Positions 45,481-58,465 of a stretch of 64,000 nt of DNA are shown piece after piece. The notes under the pieces were generated by a model. The model was given only the letters and a program-made list of their open reading frames with translations. It was not told the origin of the DNA and ran no database searches. The position numbers and the translations under genes are program-made. The stretch covers positions 55,086,946 to 55,150,945 of the forward strand of contig NC_079147.1 of the NCBI RefSeq assembly GCF_945859685.1, given 5' to 3'. Source of the stretch: Eupeodes corollae (taxonomy: Eukaryota; Arthropoda; Insecta; Diptera; Syrphidae). Positions within the stretch are counted from its first letter, which is position 1. Each line of letters opens with the position of its first letter.

Positions 45481-46675
45481 CACAGTTCTCATACTTCTAT
45501 GAACGAGTAGCTGTAATCGGTATTTTATTGTTTTTTTTTTTTTTATTAAGGAAGGATCTGCAGTTCTGCACTATCGACCCATGCCGACTGATTTTTTGTT
45601 TCTAAAAATTAAACAGCCAAACATTAATGATGTTTGATTTCAACCAGTCATCTGAACTTGTCATTCAGCGAGCTTGACCATGGATTGATTGCAAAATCAA
45701 TTTAGAAACAGCTTTATTTACAGAAGTATTCCTGTTGAGTTATCACCTTTTAATTACTTTAAGATTGGAAACCAATATTCAAGTTACTATTGAAGTCATT
45801 CGTCTAGGTCCATAATGAAAATTAGTGGAAAATTGTACAAATCAAATACAAAGGAAAGTTGAAAATGTAAATTTTAATAAATTATAGATTTGCAGTAAAA
45901 TACAGATGCAAGGTCCTTTCGTGTCCCAATATCACCTTAAGTAAAAAAATTATTTTAAATTATTCATCTGTTCAGTATTGTAAAACATTGAAATGTATTC
46001 GAAAAAACAGTCTTTAAAGAGCGCTAAGTCTATAAATTAGCAATACATTTTCTTGCTTGACTTAACTTAACATGAAAAATAAATTATGAATACTATTCTA
46101 GAACTTATTTCGTTTTTGTTAAAAATAAAAAAAGGAAAAGTATTTTTATTCAATTTTCTTAAATCTGAATATGAATTTAATGATACAAAAGTACTTTAGG
46201 CACAAAACGGAATTCTTTGGAAGTCTTTAAAAAGAACACTAAAGAAAATATTAAAAAAGGTTTCTGTTTTTAAAACAAAAGCATAAAAGTGATATCGACT
46301 GTGTTTCTTTGTTAATAGGTTTTCCTTTATAATCAAAACAAAAATAAAAGCAGCTGGACGCAATAGCGCCATTCTCAGAAGAAAAACAAAATAATGTCCT
46401 TAAAACAAAAACAATTTAAACCTTAAGATTGTAAAAGTGTGAATGGAGTTTTTCAGCAAAATTACCCCATTTTGTTTTGGGAGGTATGGAGGTAAACAGA
46501 ACTCCCATTGGAACTCAAATATTTTTTTAACGGTTCCTTTGAGCTAAATTTGTTTATATGTTCATATGTATGTATGTATGTGTTTTAATTAGTAGAAAAC
46601 ATTTTAATTATTTTGTTTTTTAAAGCTCATTACATGATGATCAAAGGTTGTAATGGATGAAGAAATAAAATAATA
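45481..46675. other. Gene-free AT-rich stretch
   Basis: Poly-T run near 45530, short GTAT repeats near 46565-46580. No gene seen. Confidence 0.4.
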
Positions 46676-46715
46676 AAAAGAGTCTGGAATGTAACCCACA
46701 CTCCCATTGGTGCCC
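46676..46715 (-). repeat. Dispersed-repeat 3' end, short fragment
   Basis: AAAAAGAGTCTGGAATGTAA, then CCCACACTCCCATTGG: the inverted 3' block alone. Confidence 0.6.
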
Positions 46716-47381
46716 CGGAAATAATTTTATTACTGTACGACAAAATTTCATCTGAAAACATTTTTCTTCAAAAGTATGCAATAAATAATTGAAGTGTAAA
46801 CTCTTTTCTGTCAAAAATTTTTCATTCGGTGTAAGAAAACCATCTTCGATTGTTCTTTTAATTTAATTTCTACCAAAATTCAACAAGAAGTTTAATCATA
46901 AAGTGGAACAAATATGATTTTCTTAAATTGACATGAGAACTTCTTTATTCAAAATATAATCTTCTGGAATTATAACTTTAATATTATACCTGGCATATGA
47001 CCGCCACGGATGGACAATGTCTTATCTATGGGTCTAATTTTTGATGACTTTTCTCAACATTTGAAGCGGTTTAGTGGTATTAACGAGGCGAATGTTTCTC
47101 CAAGAATTCAATTGTTACTGGTTTATCGGAATAGACAAGCGACTTCTTACATCGACACATAAAACAGTAAAGCGGAGAGTAACGGAAAAAAGTGATGTTA
47201 ACAAAAGTTATTTTCCATAAACCCATTGGGGCACTAGCCATATCATACTTCTTTAATTCTTGGACGAAAAAGTAGGTTATTATGACTCACTATAGACTGT
47301 TATTTTGTGACCAACACCGTATGGACCAATTTTCCACCAACCAATAAGGAATAAAAAACTGCCAGTTTTTTTTAAACAAAA
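46716..47381. other. Stretch between repeat ends, no gene recognised
   Basis: 47000-47340 is slightly GC-richer and reads in one frame like decayed protein-coding sequence, but I cannot assign it. Confidence 0.35.
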
Positions 47382-48128
47382 TTTGTTTGAGTGTCTGGAA
47401 TGCGAACCACGCTGATAAGTTCCCACCCCGTCTGTCGATTTGTCTTGTTTAAAAGTTTGTAGGTTTTCGTGTTGAGTTAAAAAAGTAATTCATTGAATTA
47501 TTCTTAAAAAATTTAATAAAACCAACAATATTTTTCATATAAAGAAATAGTTTAGTCTGAAAATCTAGTTTTGGTTAATAGAATTTTAGTCGAAAACAAG
47601 TTTTTACCATTTTTAGTTGCATTTCTTAAATTTTTACATATTGGGTAATGAAATTAATTTAAAAGATATCAAGAACAGAACATCAATTTTTACCAAATTT
47701 GAATACTATTTTGTGTAGATAGACTGAATATCTAAAATAATATTTTCAGTTAGATGAAAAAAGCTTTGAGACAATATTTTTAATTTTTTAAGATTCGAAA
47801 GTAAATTTTTACCAAGTTTTAGTATTGTTTTTTTTTAAGGTTTATATTTTTTGTTAAAAAAAACTGTAAAATTGATTTTTCTCAAAATTTTAATAGATGT
47901 TGAAAACGTTATATTTCGTTACACAAAATTGTTTGGGAGATAAAATCATTTTGTATTCGTAAATTTTTTTTCAGTTTTTTTGATTTATAAAAAAAAACCG
48001 TTGATATTTGGGGTAAACAAAATTTGTACCTTTTTAAACTGATATGGTAAAAAAAAAACACCCACGCAATTTTCTTTAAAGTCTTTTCTGCATTATTATC
48101 TGTATGACAAAATTTATTTGAAGTCGAT
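47382..48128 (-). repeat. Dispersed AT-rich repeat, copy 7 (inverted)
   Basis: Begins at the inverted 3' block (CACGCTGATAAGTTCCCACC, then CCGTCTGTCGATTTGTC) and runs to the inverse of GACTTCAAATAAATTTTG at about 48110-48128; the 5' block is missing. Confidence 0.8.
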
Positions 48129-48520
48129 TATCGGAGTAATGTAGCAACAATTTCGAACTTAATAAAACATTAGGATAGTAGAAAGGTTGAAACAACTGGG
48201 TGCGGTGATTTCGTTGGTCCGTCTTTCTATTCATCCTCGCCCTCATACAGCTGAAGAAATTATGTCAATTGAGTTAAAACTTGAAAATTAAGGTTTTAAA
48301 CATATTAATGTTCTTAAGACCAAAAACAACTATACAAAGTTTATAGCCAAAAATCGAATTTTTTTATGAAATTGTCTTTATTTTTTTTTTTGTCTAAGCT
48401 TGTATTCATTCAATGTAAAAAAATGAATCTTTATATTGTTCCAGAAGGGTAAACCCCATTGAACCCTTCCTTCACTAATAAATCGATTATAATAATAATT
48501 TGTTTCGAAACTAGCTCTAC
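48129..48520. other. Gene-free stretch
   Basis: AT-rich with a moderately GC-balanced part at 48180-48260. Nothing recognised. Confidence 0.35.
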
Positions 48521-50890
48521 TAGGAAAAAACAATTTTGAGAAAATGGGGGTTGTGCCGTCGGGGTGACTTCCTGGCCACGTAAAAAATACCTTTAGTTGC
48601 GAAGCACCAACAAGCTTTGGATACAGACAGATTCACTGTTGACAACCCACGCAAACTAAATAAGGACAACGAACTTCGGATATGTACGTGGAATGTTAGG
48701 TCCCTTAACAGACCACGTACAGCCGAACAAGTAGGGGAAGCCCTAAACTGCTGCAAGGCAAATATTACCGCCATCCAAGAAGTGCAATAGGATCGACCGG
48801 GCAAACGCAAACTAAAAGACTGCGATATCTACTACGGCGACTGATACCGAGAACAAAGACAGCGTCTATTTGGGTGTGGATTTGTTGTTTGAACTAGAGT
48901 CAGGAAAAAAGTCTTGAGTTTTAACAGTGTGAGCGAGCGCATCACGACCATCCGCATCAAGGCTAAATTCGGCAACATAAGCCTAATATGTGAGCATGCC
49001 CCAACAGAGGAGAAAGATGAAGACACCAAAGGCATATTCTTCAAGCTCTGGGACAAGACATATGAGCAGTGCACTGGCTATCACATTAAAATTGTCTTAG
49101 TAGATTTTAATGCCAAGCTAGGAAGAGAAGACACCTTTGGAGGCATAATCGGGAGATACAGCCTGCACGACACCACCTCCAACGGATTCAGACTGGTCGA
49201 TTTCGCTGCGGGGCGAGACGTTCTGGTAGCTAGTACGTAGTTCACGCATCTCAATATCCACAAGGGGATATGGAAATCTCCTGATCAATCAACCGTCAAC
49301 CAGATTGACCACATTGCGATCGACGCACGACACTTCTCCAGTATACAGGATATCCGAACATTCCGAGAGGCCAACATTGACTTGGACCACTACCTCGTTT
49401 TAGCCAAGGTACAACTACGGATATCCCGATCCAAGCCAAAACAAGGAAGTACTGTGAGAAGATTCGACGTTAGACGGCTACAATCGCAAGAGACTGCCAT
49501 GTCCTTTTCCGATCGAGTCTCTAATAACCTCCTAAAGAGTCCTATGCTTCCTGCATTAAGCATTAAAAACCAGTGGCAACATTGCCTTGCAGCCATCCGC
49601 CTCTGAAGTACTAGGTTTCACACGGCCACCACAGCGAAACCCCTGGTTTGAAGAGCGAAACAACAGGCATACAAAACGGCGCGGCGCTGCACAAAAGGAC
49701 TAGAGCTGCTCGCGAGCTCTACGAGCAGAAGAAGAGAGAGGAACATCGGCTTCTTAGACGGAAAAAAAAGAGCATGTGAAGCGTTCAATCAAGAAGATAG
49801 AGGGATGTCACAATAGGAATGAGGTTCGTATTTTACCAAAAGATAAAAATAACCTCCCAAGGGTACCAGCCACGAACTGAAGCCTGTAAAGACGATCAGG
49901 GGAACATCGTAGTAGAACCGCAGTCGATGCTGATAATATGGAAAGACCACTTCTCCAAATTATATAACGCCGATGACGGACCGAATTCCACTGTAAGGGA
50001 GATAGAACCACTCAACCTCGGCGACGCAGATCAACAATTCCGCCTACCCGACCTTGACGAAGTGAATATAGCTATATTTAAACTTAAGTCAAACAATGTT
50101 GCTGGAGCTGACGGCATCGCTGCCGAACTATTCAAAGCAGCAGGCGATGACTTGGTACGGAGCATGCACCATCTGCAAAATATGGTCGGAAGAAAGAATG
50201 CCCGATGAGTGGAATCTCAGCATAGTGTGCCCGATACATAAGAAATCAGAACCTCTAAACTGCGCCAACTACAGAAGCATCAGTCTCCTTAACATTGCGT
50301 CAACAACCTGATTGGTCCTTATCAGTGTGGCTTTAGACCAGAAAAGTCCCTTATCGACCAAATATTCACACTACGGCATATCTTGGAAAAAACCAGGGAG
50401 CTTCAAATCGTCAACACTAGAGGCACAATCTTCCAAAGGTCCATCCAATTACTCGGATATGCAGATGATATTGACATAATTGGAAGATCAAAGCGTGATG
50501 TCAGTGAAGCATTGCGATGGAAGTGAAGAAGATGGGTTTAGTGGTCCATGAGGGCAAGACCAAGTTATGCTGTCATTAAAAAAGGACACTGAACAACGAC
50601 GTCTTGGACAAAACGTCACCATGGACAGCTATAACTTTGAGTTAGTTAAGGACTTTGTCTACCTAGGCACCGCTATTAATACAGACAACGACACCAGCGC
50701 TGAAATCAAACGAAGAATAACTATTGCAAATCGCTGCTTCTTTGGACTTAGAAAGTTAGAAGGCAATTGAGAAGTAAAGTCCTCTCTCGAGCATCTAAAA
50801 CCACCATCTATAAGACACTTATCATCCCGGTTCTCATTTATGGCGCTGAGGCCTGGACCCTGTCAAAGATAACCCTTCAACACAATAGTC
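48521..50890 (+). mobile_element. RTE-clade LINE remnant B (endonuclease to RT)
   Basis: The most extended RTE copy here. Endonuclease: 'NELRICTWNVRSLNRPRT' and 'ANITAIQEVQ' (about 48665-48790), 'VDFNAKLGREDTFGGIIGRY' (49098-49165), 'NIDLDHYLVLAKV' (about 49375-49410). RT: 'LKSNNVAGADGIAAELFK', 'WSEERMPDEWNLSIVCPIHKK', 'LGYADDIDIIGRSKRDV' (about 50452-50500) and C-terminal 'VLIYGAEAWTLSK'. The RT core between 'LEKTRELQ' and 'NTRGTIFQ' is deleted, so it lacks most of the palm; frameshifts and stops (for example at 48788) occur throughout. Ends before the usual 3' terminus. Confidence 0.8.
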
Positions 50891-53140
50891 TTCATATTAT
50901 ATTTTCAGGAAAGGTAAATACTTTGTATATCACAATTATTCTAAATGGATCTACAAGTGTTTCCATAGAGTCATCGATAGCCAGCCCATTTACCTAACAT
51001 AACCTAAAACCCGCGGACTTCAATTTTATAAACCTTGAAACATTGATAAATGTTTTTTTTTTATAAGAAATTCAATTAATTACAATTACTTTGAATGGGA
51101 ATTGGGAAGTTAACATTTCAAGCACGTGTCGGAATTATATTCACGATATAAACTTAATAGGCGTCCTCAAATCTAATCCTGCTCTTTTGGTTATTTAATT
51201 ATTATGAAACGTACAAAAATGTTTATTCTATGAACAATTATTGTGGTTCAAATAAAACTGGTTAACGTATGTGCGCATTAGTATTTATAGTGTTGCTTTA
51301 AAATATTTTTTTGTTTTACTGTTCCTAGATTAAAATTACGATTTTAAATTTTAAACTCACTAAGCCCAAAAGGCAGTTTACTTAAAAAAAAAACATATGT
51401 TTGTTTTCAATTTGTGTATTTTTCTAAGCCTTTTTTTATTTTGTACAGTTTCGCAAAATATTATGAATAAACAAACTAAAAATATATTATTTGTATTTTT
51501 GCGATTTCCACATTTTAATCCACTAATACACATTATTTTGCTCGGTTTTCCATTAAGGTTTTTCTATTTTTCTATTTGAATAGATAGAACAAAATATTGA
51601 TGTTTCGGTCCTCTGTTTGTTTTATTTATTTGTAAAGCCTTATGTACATAAAAGCATAAAGGTTTAACATTATTAAAATCTCAACCATGGATTCGCGTGA
51701 TAGGAATTTGATGGATTTCATATCTAGTGTGGATGCCAACCACCCCAAAAGTTAAATTTAAAAATAAGTTTAAAGTTAATGCATTAAGTTTAAATTAGAT
51801 TATAACTTGCAAGTATGAACATTTACGACGTTAAGTACATAAATCTTGTCATATAAGAACTTATGTTAGCATTTTTAGAAAACATACTAGCGGAATACTT
51901 TAAAAGACTTAAAAAATTACAGTTTAACAAAAAAAAGTATATCTTTTAGTGACAAACTTATCTTCGGTTTTTGTTATGATTTCTGCTCATGATGAGTTCT
52001 TGGCTTAAGACTATAAATTTATAACATACAAAATGCAGAATCTTTTATTTTATGTGCAAATTTTTTAAATGCAATGCACTCTTATATTTTTTGTTTATTT
52101 ATTGTTAAATAACAATTGTATATGTACTTCAAACATTCCTAATTCAGTTACTTTTAAAAATATTTGTTTGTCAATTTGTTGTTGCTCAATAGTATTCAAA
52201 ATTCATTCATACTTCTCGTTCTTTGTCTTGTTTTTAATAATATTTAGCCTTCAAATGATTACTGACTTTTTTTAATTAAAAAACTTAAATATCGTAACTG
52301 AAAAATGTTTATAAAAATATTTAATTAATTTGCAATCACCTGCACCTATGAATTCGGTGTAATCTTTGATGGCAAAAATGTAAACAATTTATCTTTAATA
52401 TTTTTTTCATAAAATGGTTTGTGTTTTGGAGAATAAAAATGTATGTTTTTTTTATTATTTTGTTGTCAATGGCTTATAACAAAAATTAAAGCAAAAACTA
52501 AAACAAAAATAACGTTGAAATGAAAAAAAATATTTATAAACTATAAGCACAGATAATAAATATAAATATAAATTATAAAAATATATATAAATTTATTATC
52601 TGTGCTATAAGGGAAGTATATCGGAAATAAATAAAAACTGTTAAAATGTTATGTAAATGCGAAATAAAATGTTTTTGACTTATTCAATTATAATCTGCAC
52701 CATTTATACAAAAACAAATTGCATTCATATGACACTTAAAATTTTACCAGCCACTAAGGTAAACTGTATTGGAGTATACAATTTTGAAATTGTGGTTTAC
52801 TGGACATCAAGGAAAGTTCAGCTCGTTTGGCTTCTAGTTTGGATTTTTCGACTGAAAATTACATGAAAAAGTACACATATTTAACTAAATGGATACGTCA
52901 TTATTACTTTCTTTTCAATCAAAATATTCAGATATTGAAAATAGTATAATGATAGATAGATAGATCTGGGTGATTATACAAAAGTTGGGTAACTTTTGAG
53001 AATATTTTGTTAACGATAGTTATTAAATCAATACCGAATCTAATTAATATATTTTTTTAAATTGGGTCAGTCACTTTTTTGAGTGCATTGTAAGATATTT
53101 AAAAATTTCAGAATTTGACTGCCTGGGGACTGACGAGGTA
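50891..53140. other. Gene-free AT-rich stretch with a hairpin
   Basis: Very AT-rich and single-copy in appearance. Contains the inverted repeat at 52546-52606 and short GATA repeats near 52952-52965. No gene seen. Confidence 0.4.
52546..52606. repeat. Perfect 16-bp inverted repeat (hairpin)
   Basis: AGCACAGATAATAAAT at 52546-52561 and its exact inverse at 52591-52606, separated by a 29-nt all-AT loop. CTATA-type words extend both outer sides imperfectly. Confidence 0.85.
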
Positions 53141-53226
53141 AGGAATACATCGAAAAAACTAAAAAAAAATGTTTGTCACCAAAAAATGATTTTATCTCCA
53201 AAATAATTTTGTACAACGAAGTTTTA
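53141..53226 (+). repeat. Dispersed AT-rich repeat, copy 8, left part
   Basis: Contains GTTTGTCACC and ATTTTATCTCCAAAATAATT, then TTGTACAACGAAG, the middle block of the repeat; continues after the LINE at 55561. Confidence 0.65.
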
Positions 53227-55560
53227 ACTTTTTTTTTTTATATTGTACGCGCACTTAAGGGGATATGAATACCCTTATAATGATTATGCACAGGAAGGGA
53301 GGATAGGATTTGAAAGGAGATACCGATGCACATTTTTGAATGCCTGCACATTGTAATGAGTGGGAAATATTGAGTCTGGTAAAGCTTCAACATTCGTGTA
53401 GTGCGACTAAAAAAAGAATCTCTGTACTTTAAAGTACCACCGAAAAATTGGGCTCAAGGGTAAACTGATGGGCATTCCTAAAAGAACGAGTATTACGGTT
53501 GAATCGTTAGAGGGGAGGAATGCAACTGGCTTTTTCATCAGAGCATTGCTTATGGAGGTAGCGATAAAATAATGAGATGCTAAAGTTTCAGTTGGACAAC
53601 GGTTTAAAAGCTCTATTTTTAATTCTGTCCAAGAGACTTAAGTGAGTTATTGGAGCACCTGCCCAAATATGGGAATTGTACTCAAGTTTTTGACGAATAT
53701 AGGCTTTATAAATTATAGCCAGATCAGAAGGTGTAAAAAACTTCTTACATCGTCGGAGAAAACCTAAACACTTAGCAGCATTTTTGGCGATGTCAAATAT
53801 GTGATCACATCACAACAAGTGGTTTGTAATGCACATACCTAGGATTGATAGATGTTCAGTCTCCTCGATGCAAGTACCGCTCATGGATAGTGGCATTGGG
53901 AGAGGGTTACGCTTTTGTGAGAGTTTTGAGTTTTGAGTTTTCGTAGCATTAAATTCTACACGGTTTTTTATTCCCTATTGAACAATGCTTTCAAGATCAG
54001 AATTTAATGAGCTTATCATAACCCAACGAAGAAAGGATTCATCAATACCAAATGCACGCATTTTCGATAAGAGAGCTTGGTGCCAAACTCTATCAAATGT
54101 TTTTGAAATATCAAGTGCAATAATCTTACTTTCTCCAAAATGATGTAAAGATTTGTTCCACTGTTCGGTGAGATAAATCATGAGATCACCAATGCAACGA
54201 AAGCAATACTGCCGGTCATTAAGAAGCTTTCGTTCTTCAAGATATTTCTTAAGCTGAAAATTGATCAGCGTTTCCATAACCCTGGAAAGAAAGGATGTAA
54301 GTGCATTTGGACGCTAGTTGGATGTTGAGGAGGATTCGCCTTTTTTAGGGACAGGCTGGACAAATGCAGTTTTCCATCCACTCGGAAAGAGACCTGTTGA
54401 ATAGGAAAGATGGAAAATCTTACGCAGTGGTTTTGCCAGCTTTGAAGAACATATCTTCAGAACAAAAGCGGGGATACTATCCGGGCCAACGGATTTGTGA
54501 ATTTCAAGATTTTTAAGTACTCTAGTATTTGAACAAGTGGGAAAGAAGATACGTCTATTTCAATCGTTAACTCTTTCAAGTACAGGCGGAATCATGTCAC
54601 TCACTGGCAGCATCGAATTGACAGCAAACTGTGCTGCAAGCAAGTTGGTTTCATCAATCGAGCTTACATAGGGAGTGTCATTGGAACCAACGAAGACGTA
54701 GTAATTTTACAAATAACTAGACATTTTTATTACCATTGGCATTGACATTGTAGTATTTTTTGCCGTAATTTTTGGTCATGCAAAAATTTAATGCGTCGTA
54801 TATGTCCGTTACAGGTCTTTCTAGCTTGTTTTAACTTATTCCGGTTTTCCTCAGTTGGGTTGGCTTAGTAATTCCGGAAACTTACATTTTTGATCCTAAT
54901 AACCTCTTTAAGGCTCGAATCAAACCATGAGTTTCCTTTGGGTTTGATAGATTTAACCCTATTCGGGATGAAATTTCTCATTCCGCAAAGAATTAAGTTT
55001 GTAATCATATCTGCACTGGAATCCACGTCACTATCGAGGAAGCATAGTGACCAGTTAAAGTTTCTGAAGAATTCATTAAGACTGTTCTAGTTGTTTTCTC
55101 ATATTGCGGTTTTCGTAGGGGTTTTAACTTTAACTGGCGTTTTTTGGCATGAGAAATTTGCAGAAATGACACAAAGGTCTGATATGCCCAGAGGCGATAA
55201 TACACTGACATTATATTTATTAAGATCAGAAGTAAGAAACAAGTCTAGAGTGTTGGCTCGTCTACTAACTGAGTCAGGTGGTTTAACTCAGCAAAAATCT
55301 CGACATACCTTCCTTCGGATCTTTGTCTGACCCGAATAACCCAGCCACGAAGAATTGTGTACAGTGAAATCTCCTTTAACACCAATCTCACTGCACGGAA
55401 AATAGGATACAATTCACTGGAATCTCCGTATGATCGGTATTTTCGCCAAACTTGGTTTCACTTAGTGCCAGAACAGCTGGCCTGTTTAAAACAGTATGGA
55501 CGCATACAGAACAACAATTTTTTGTAGCCCCCGAATGTTGCTTTATTCGACACAACACTT
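53227..55560 (-). mobile_element. Jockey/CR1-like LINE nested in the dispersed repeat
   Basis: Minus strand: endonuclease trace 'PAVLALSETKFGEN' (about 55440-55490), RT entry 'KSVGPDSIPAFVLKICSSKL' (about 54430-54510), 'GWKTAFVQPVPKKGESS' and 'ERKLLNDRQYCFRCIGDLMI', then 'ALDISKTFDRVWHQALLSK' (frame 53975-54277). It then jumps directly to 'NRVEFNATKTQNS' and the C-terminus ('LGFLRRCKKFFTPSDLAIIY', 'QKLEYNSHIWAGAP'). The PQGS and YADD boxes are absent, so the RT catalytic centre is deleted. The T-rich 3' end is at about 53227-53250. Confidence 0.8.
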
Positions 55561-56055
55561 TCTGCTACAAAATAATTAAAAAATCAAATTGACAGTTTTT
55601 TTTAAATAAAAACCTAAAAAGCACATTACTAAAGGAATCTAATTTTGTCTCATAAGAATTATTGTTTTCAATAATCAGTAAAATTTAAAGTTTTTTTTTA
55701 TAAAACATAAGAACCTAAGAAAAAATTACTAAAAGTTGGTAAAAATTTATTTTCGGCTCAAACATCTTTCCAGAAATTTCATTTTTTCTTTTAAAAAATA
55801 CTGATTTCAACATTCAGTAAAATTTTGAGAAAAATCTTTTTAATTAAAAAATCTATTTAATTAATTCAGTAAATTTTTCATAAAAATCCAATAGGCAGTT
55901 ATTAAATAATAAAAATAAAATCTACAAAAAATAGTACGCAAATTTGGTAAAAATTGATACGAGTACATATAGACAAACTTTAAAGCATGACAAATCGACA
56001 GAAGGGATGGGAAGTTATCAGTGTGGGTCGCATCCCACCCTCTTTTTTTTTAATT
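55561..56055 (+). repeat. Dispersed AT-rich repeat, copy 8, right part
   Basis: Resumes with AAATCAAATTGACAGTTTTT, A/T tail, and the 3' block GATGGGAAGTTATCAGTGTG at about 56005-56025. Confidence 0.8.
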
Positions 56056-57685
56056 TACTTAATTGTCAATTTCCTTTTATTTTTTATACATAGCAATATA
56101 CATTGAGGAAGACGCCTAACATCACTTATGTTGGTTATTATAACTGCCTTATCCGCATAAGTGGCCACCCATCAAAACCGGCCATTATCCGGGGTTTACT
56201 GTATATTTCAAAATAACATAATGCCAGCATCACATTATTTTCAAATAAATAAAGTAAATTAAAATGTGAGTTTGTTATAAACGTCAAATTCAAGTTTTAA
56301 AGCTTAAGGTTTATAAAAGTAAGAACTTACATACAAAAAAAACTCTATGTATTTCTTTCGTGTTTTATTTAATATTTATTTTTTATTTGACACAATATTT
56401 TTTGGAAAAGATTGATAACAAAGTAAATAAAAAGTAAAAATAAATAAATAAACTCCTACCGTCATCGTCCTTTTATACATATTCTTAATTCTTCTGTCAT
56501 CCCTTCTAAAATTCCACTCTGTTGCATCCTTGATGGATGACCTGTATTATTATCCTTTTTACAGATATGTATGTATGTCGGCATACAAAACATACATACA
56601 CACATATTAAAAATCAACAACAAAAAAATATCTCTCTTTTTTTTGACATATTGTATTATCCTCATCTTTTCTGACATTAATCGGAAATGAATTTGATGAA
56701 AAATATACAAATATTAATATACCTATCTATAAACCTACTAAGTGAATATCGACAAGAATTTTGTTCGTATTTTATGTATTATTATTTTTTTTTTGGTTAT
56801 GTTTGTCTTGTCCAGCTCAGATACAGATACAGGAGGATAAAGTTTTTCTTTTTTAATGAAAAGTCCTTCTACAATTATTATTTCAAGGCGAAATACACTG
56901 AAAACTCTTTTAATATTCAATGAAAAATTCAGGTAAAAAGTAAGTATTGGGTTTATCCCTTTAATAAAAAGAAATATTGAGTTGTTGAATGTTTAAGTTT
57001 TCATTAATGTTAATAGGTATATCAACCCATACTTATATAATTATGTACCCTGTTCATGTAACGGTGCATAGGGAATTTAAAAATATGAAAAACTGAAGGT
57101 AGATTTTTTAACGAATATTTTAAGATAATTATAATTATTATTACAAGTAGGTAGTTATTTAATTTTAAATATGATATAATGCTACGAAAACAGAATGTGT
57201 TATTTATAGCCTTGGGCTATTTGCAAGCTTTTGTTTTATTTTCAGATTAATTTTTTCATGTATCTATATAATGAAATAATTGAATATAGTCTTACGCTTT
57301 AAAATATATAAAAAGATAAAATTCTGAGAGTTTTTATTGAAACACTTTAAGCTTAAATTTTTAAAATGTTTTTCTTAGACGTGCAAAAATATAAAGAAAG
57401 TCTTGATTATACAATTATACGATGATAAATTCTGATGGCCAGAGGATGTAAATAAGTAAATATTCTTTGAGAGAATTTGATTTGAGTTTTGGTTGAAGAA
57501 AAAGGAGTGGCATGTACAAAATTTAAAAGAATGTAATTTGAAACATGAATAACGCACTTAAATTATGAGATTTTATGCGGCTTATAAAGTTGTGCAAAAT
57601 ATTATGATTAACTTTTAAACATAATTTACTCTGTTTTTCAAAAAACTTAAATTTACAAAGACCACTTAAAACTGATCAGTATCAT
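56056..57685. other. Gene-free AT-rich stretch
   Basis: Short frames at 56462-56923 and 57375-57557 are AT-rich low-complexity and not recognised. Nothing else seen. Confidence 0.4.
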
Positions 57686-57935
57686 ATCTCTGCATGAGAG
57701 GACCACTTCTGCAGACTGTATAAAGATGACGATGGACCGAATTCCGCTGTCAGGCAGGATGATCCATTCAACATAGACGACGAAAGCCAAAAATCCAGTC
57801 TTCCAAACTTAGACGAATTAAAGAAGATACTGAAACAAATGGCTTTAATGGACAGCGCAGTAGAGGAAGACCGCGGATAAGGTGGCGCGCAGAAGTGGAA
57901 AGTGAACTCACACATCTAGAAATTCACCTAGATGG
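57686..57935 (+). mobile_element. RTE-clade LINE remnant C (internally deleted)
   Basis: 57690-57835 resembles the linker before RT in remnant B ('KDDHFSKLYNADDGPNS' region; here GACCACTTCTGCAGACTGTA). It is joined abruptly at about 57840 to the 3'-terminal region (CGCGGATAAGGTGGCGCGCA), skipping about 1.5 kb. Confidence 0.65.
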
Positions 57936-58465
57936 AGAAGGTTTTTGTGTGAGGGCTTACCCGACAAATCTACAATAACAAAAAACTATGTTAATAAAGT
58001 GTGTACTCGTGTTTCCGATGAGATTAAAATATATCTACGAGTAAAAGATAATTTTGTTTGGGTTTCCATTGATGAAACCATTGATAGGTAGGAATCTTAC
58101 ATCAAGATGAGGATATAAGCAAACAAATATTTATCCAATGTTATTGAGCTACAGAAAACAAACCAAGCTACAATCCTTTGAGCTTTTGATGAATCTGTTA
58201 ATCTTTTTTGTTCTTTAGATGCATGCAGCTCATTATTATTTAGTGAAATCAACTCTCACACTTAAAATATTGTATCAAAAAATAATACATGACACCTGCC
58301 TGATTAATTTACTATAGTCAAATTAGAGGGGGAACTTGCTCAAAAACCAATTTCGAAACCACATGCTTTAGAATCGTAAATGGGTCAATTAATATGCAAA
58401 AAAATGGAAAAAATGACATTGTTTTCTTTAAAAAGCCCCACTAACGTCTGTTGACGTGGAAAGGT
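57936..58465. other. Stretch between RTE remnants
   Basis: No recognisable coding sequence on reading; possibly old transposon debris (57960-58260 is moderately GC-balanced). Confidence 0.35.
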
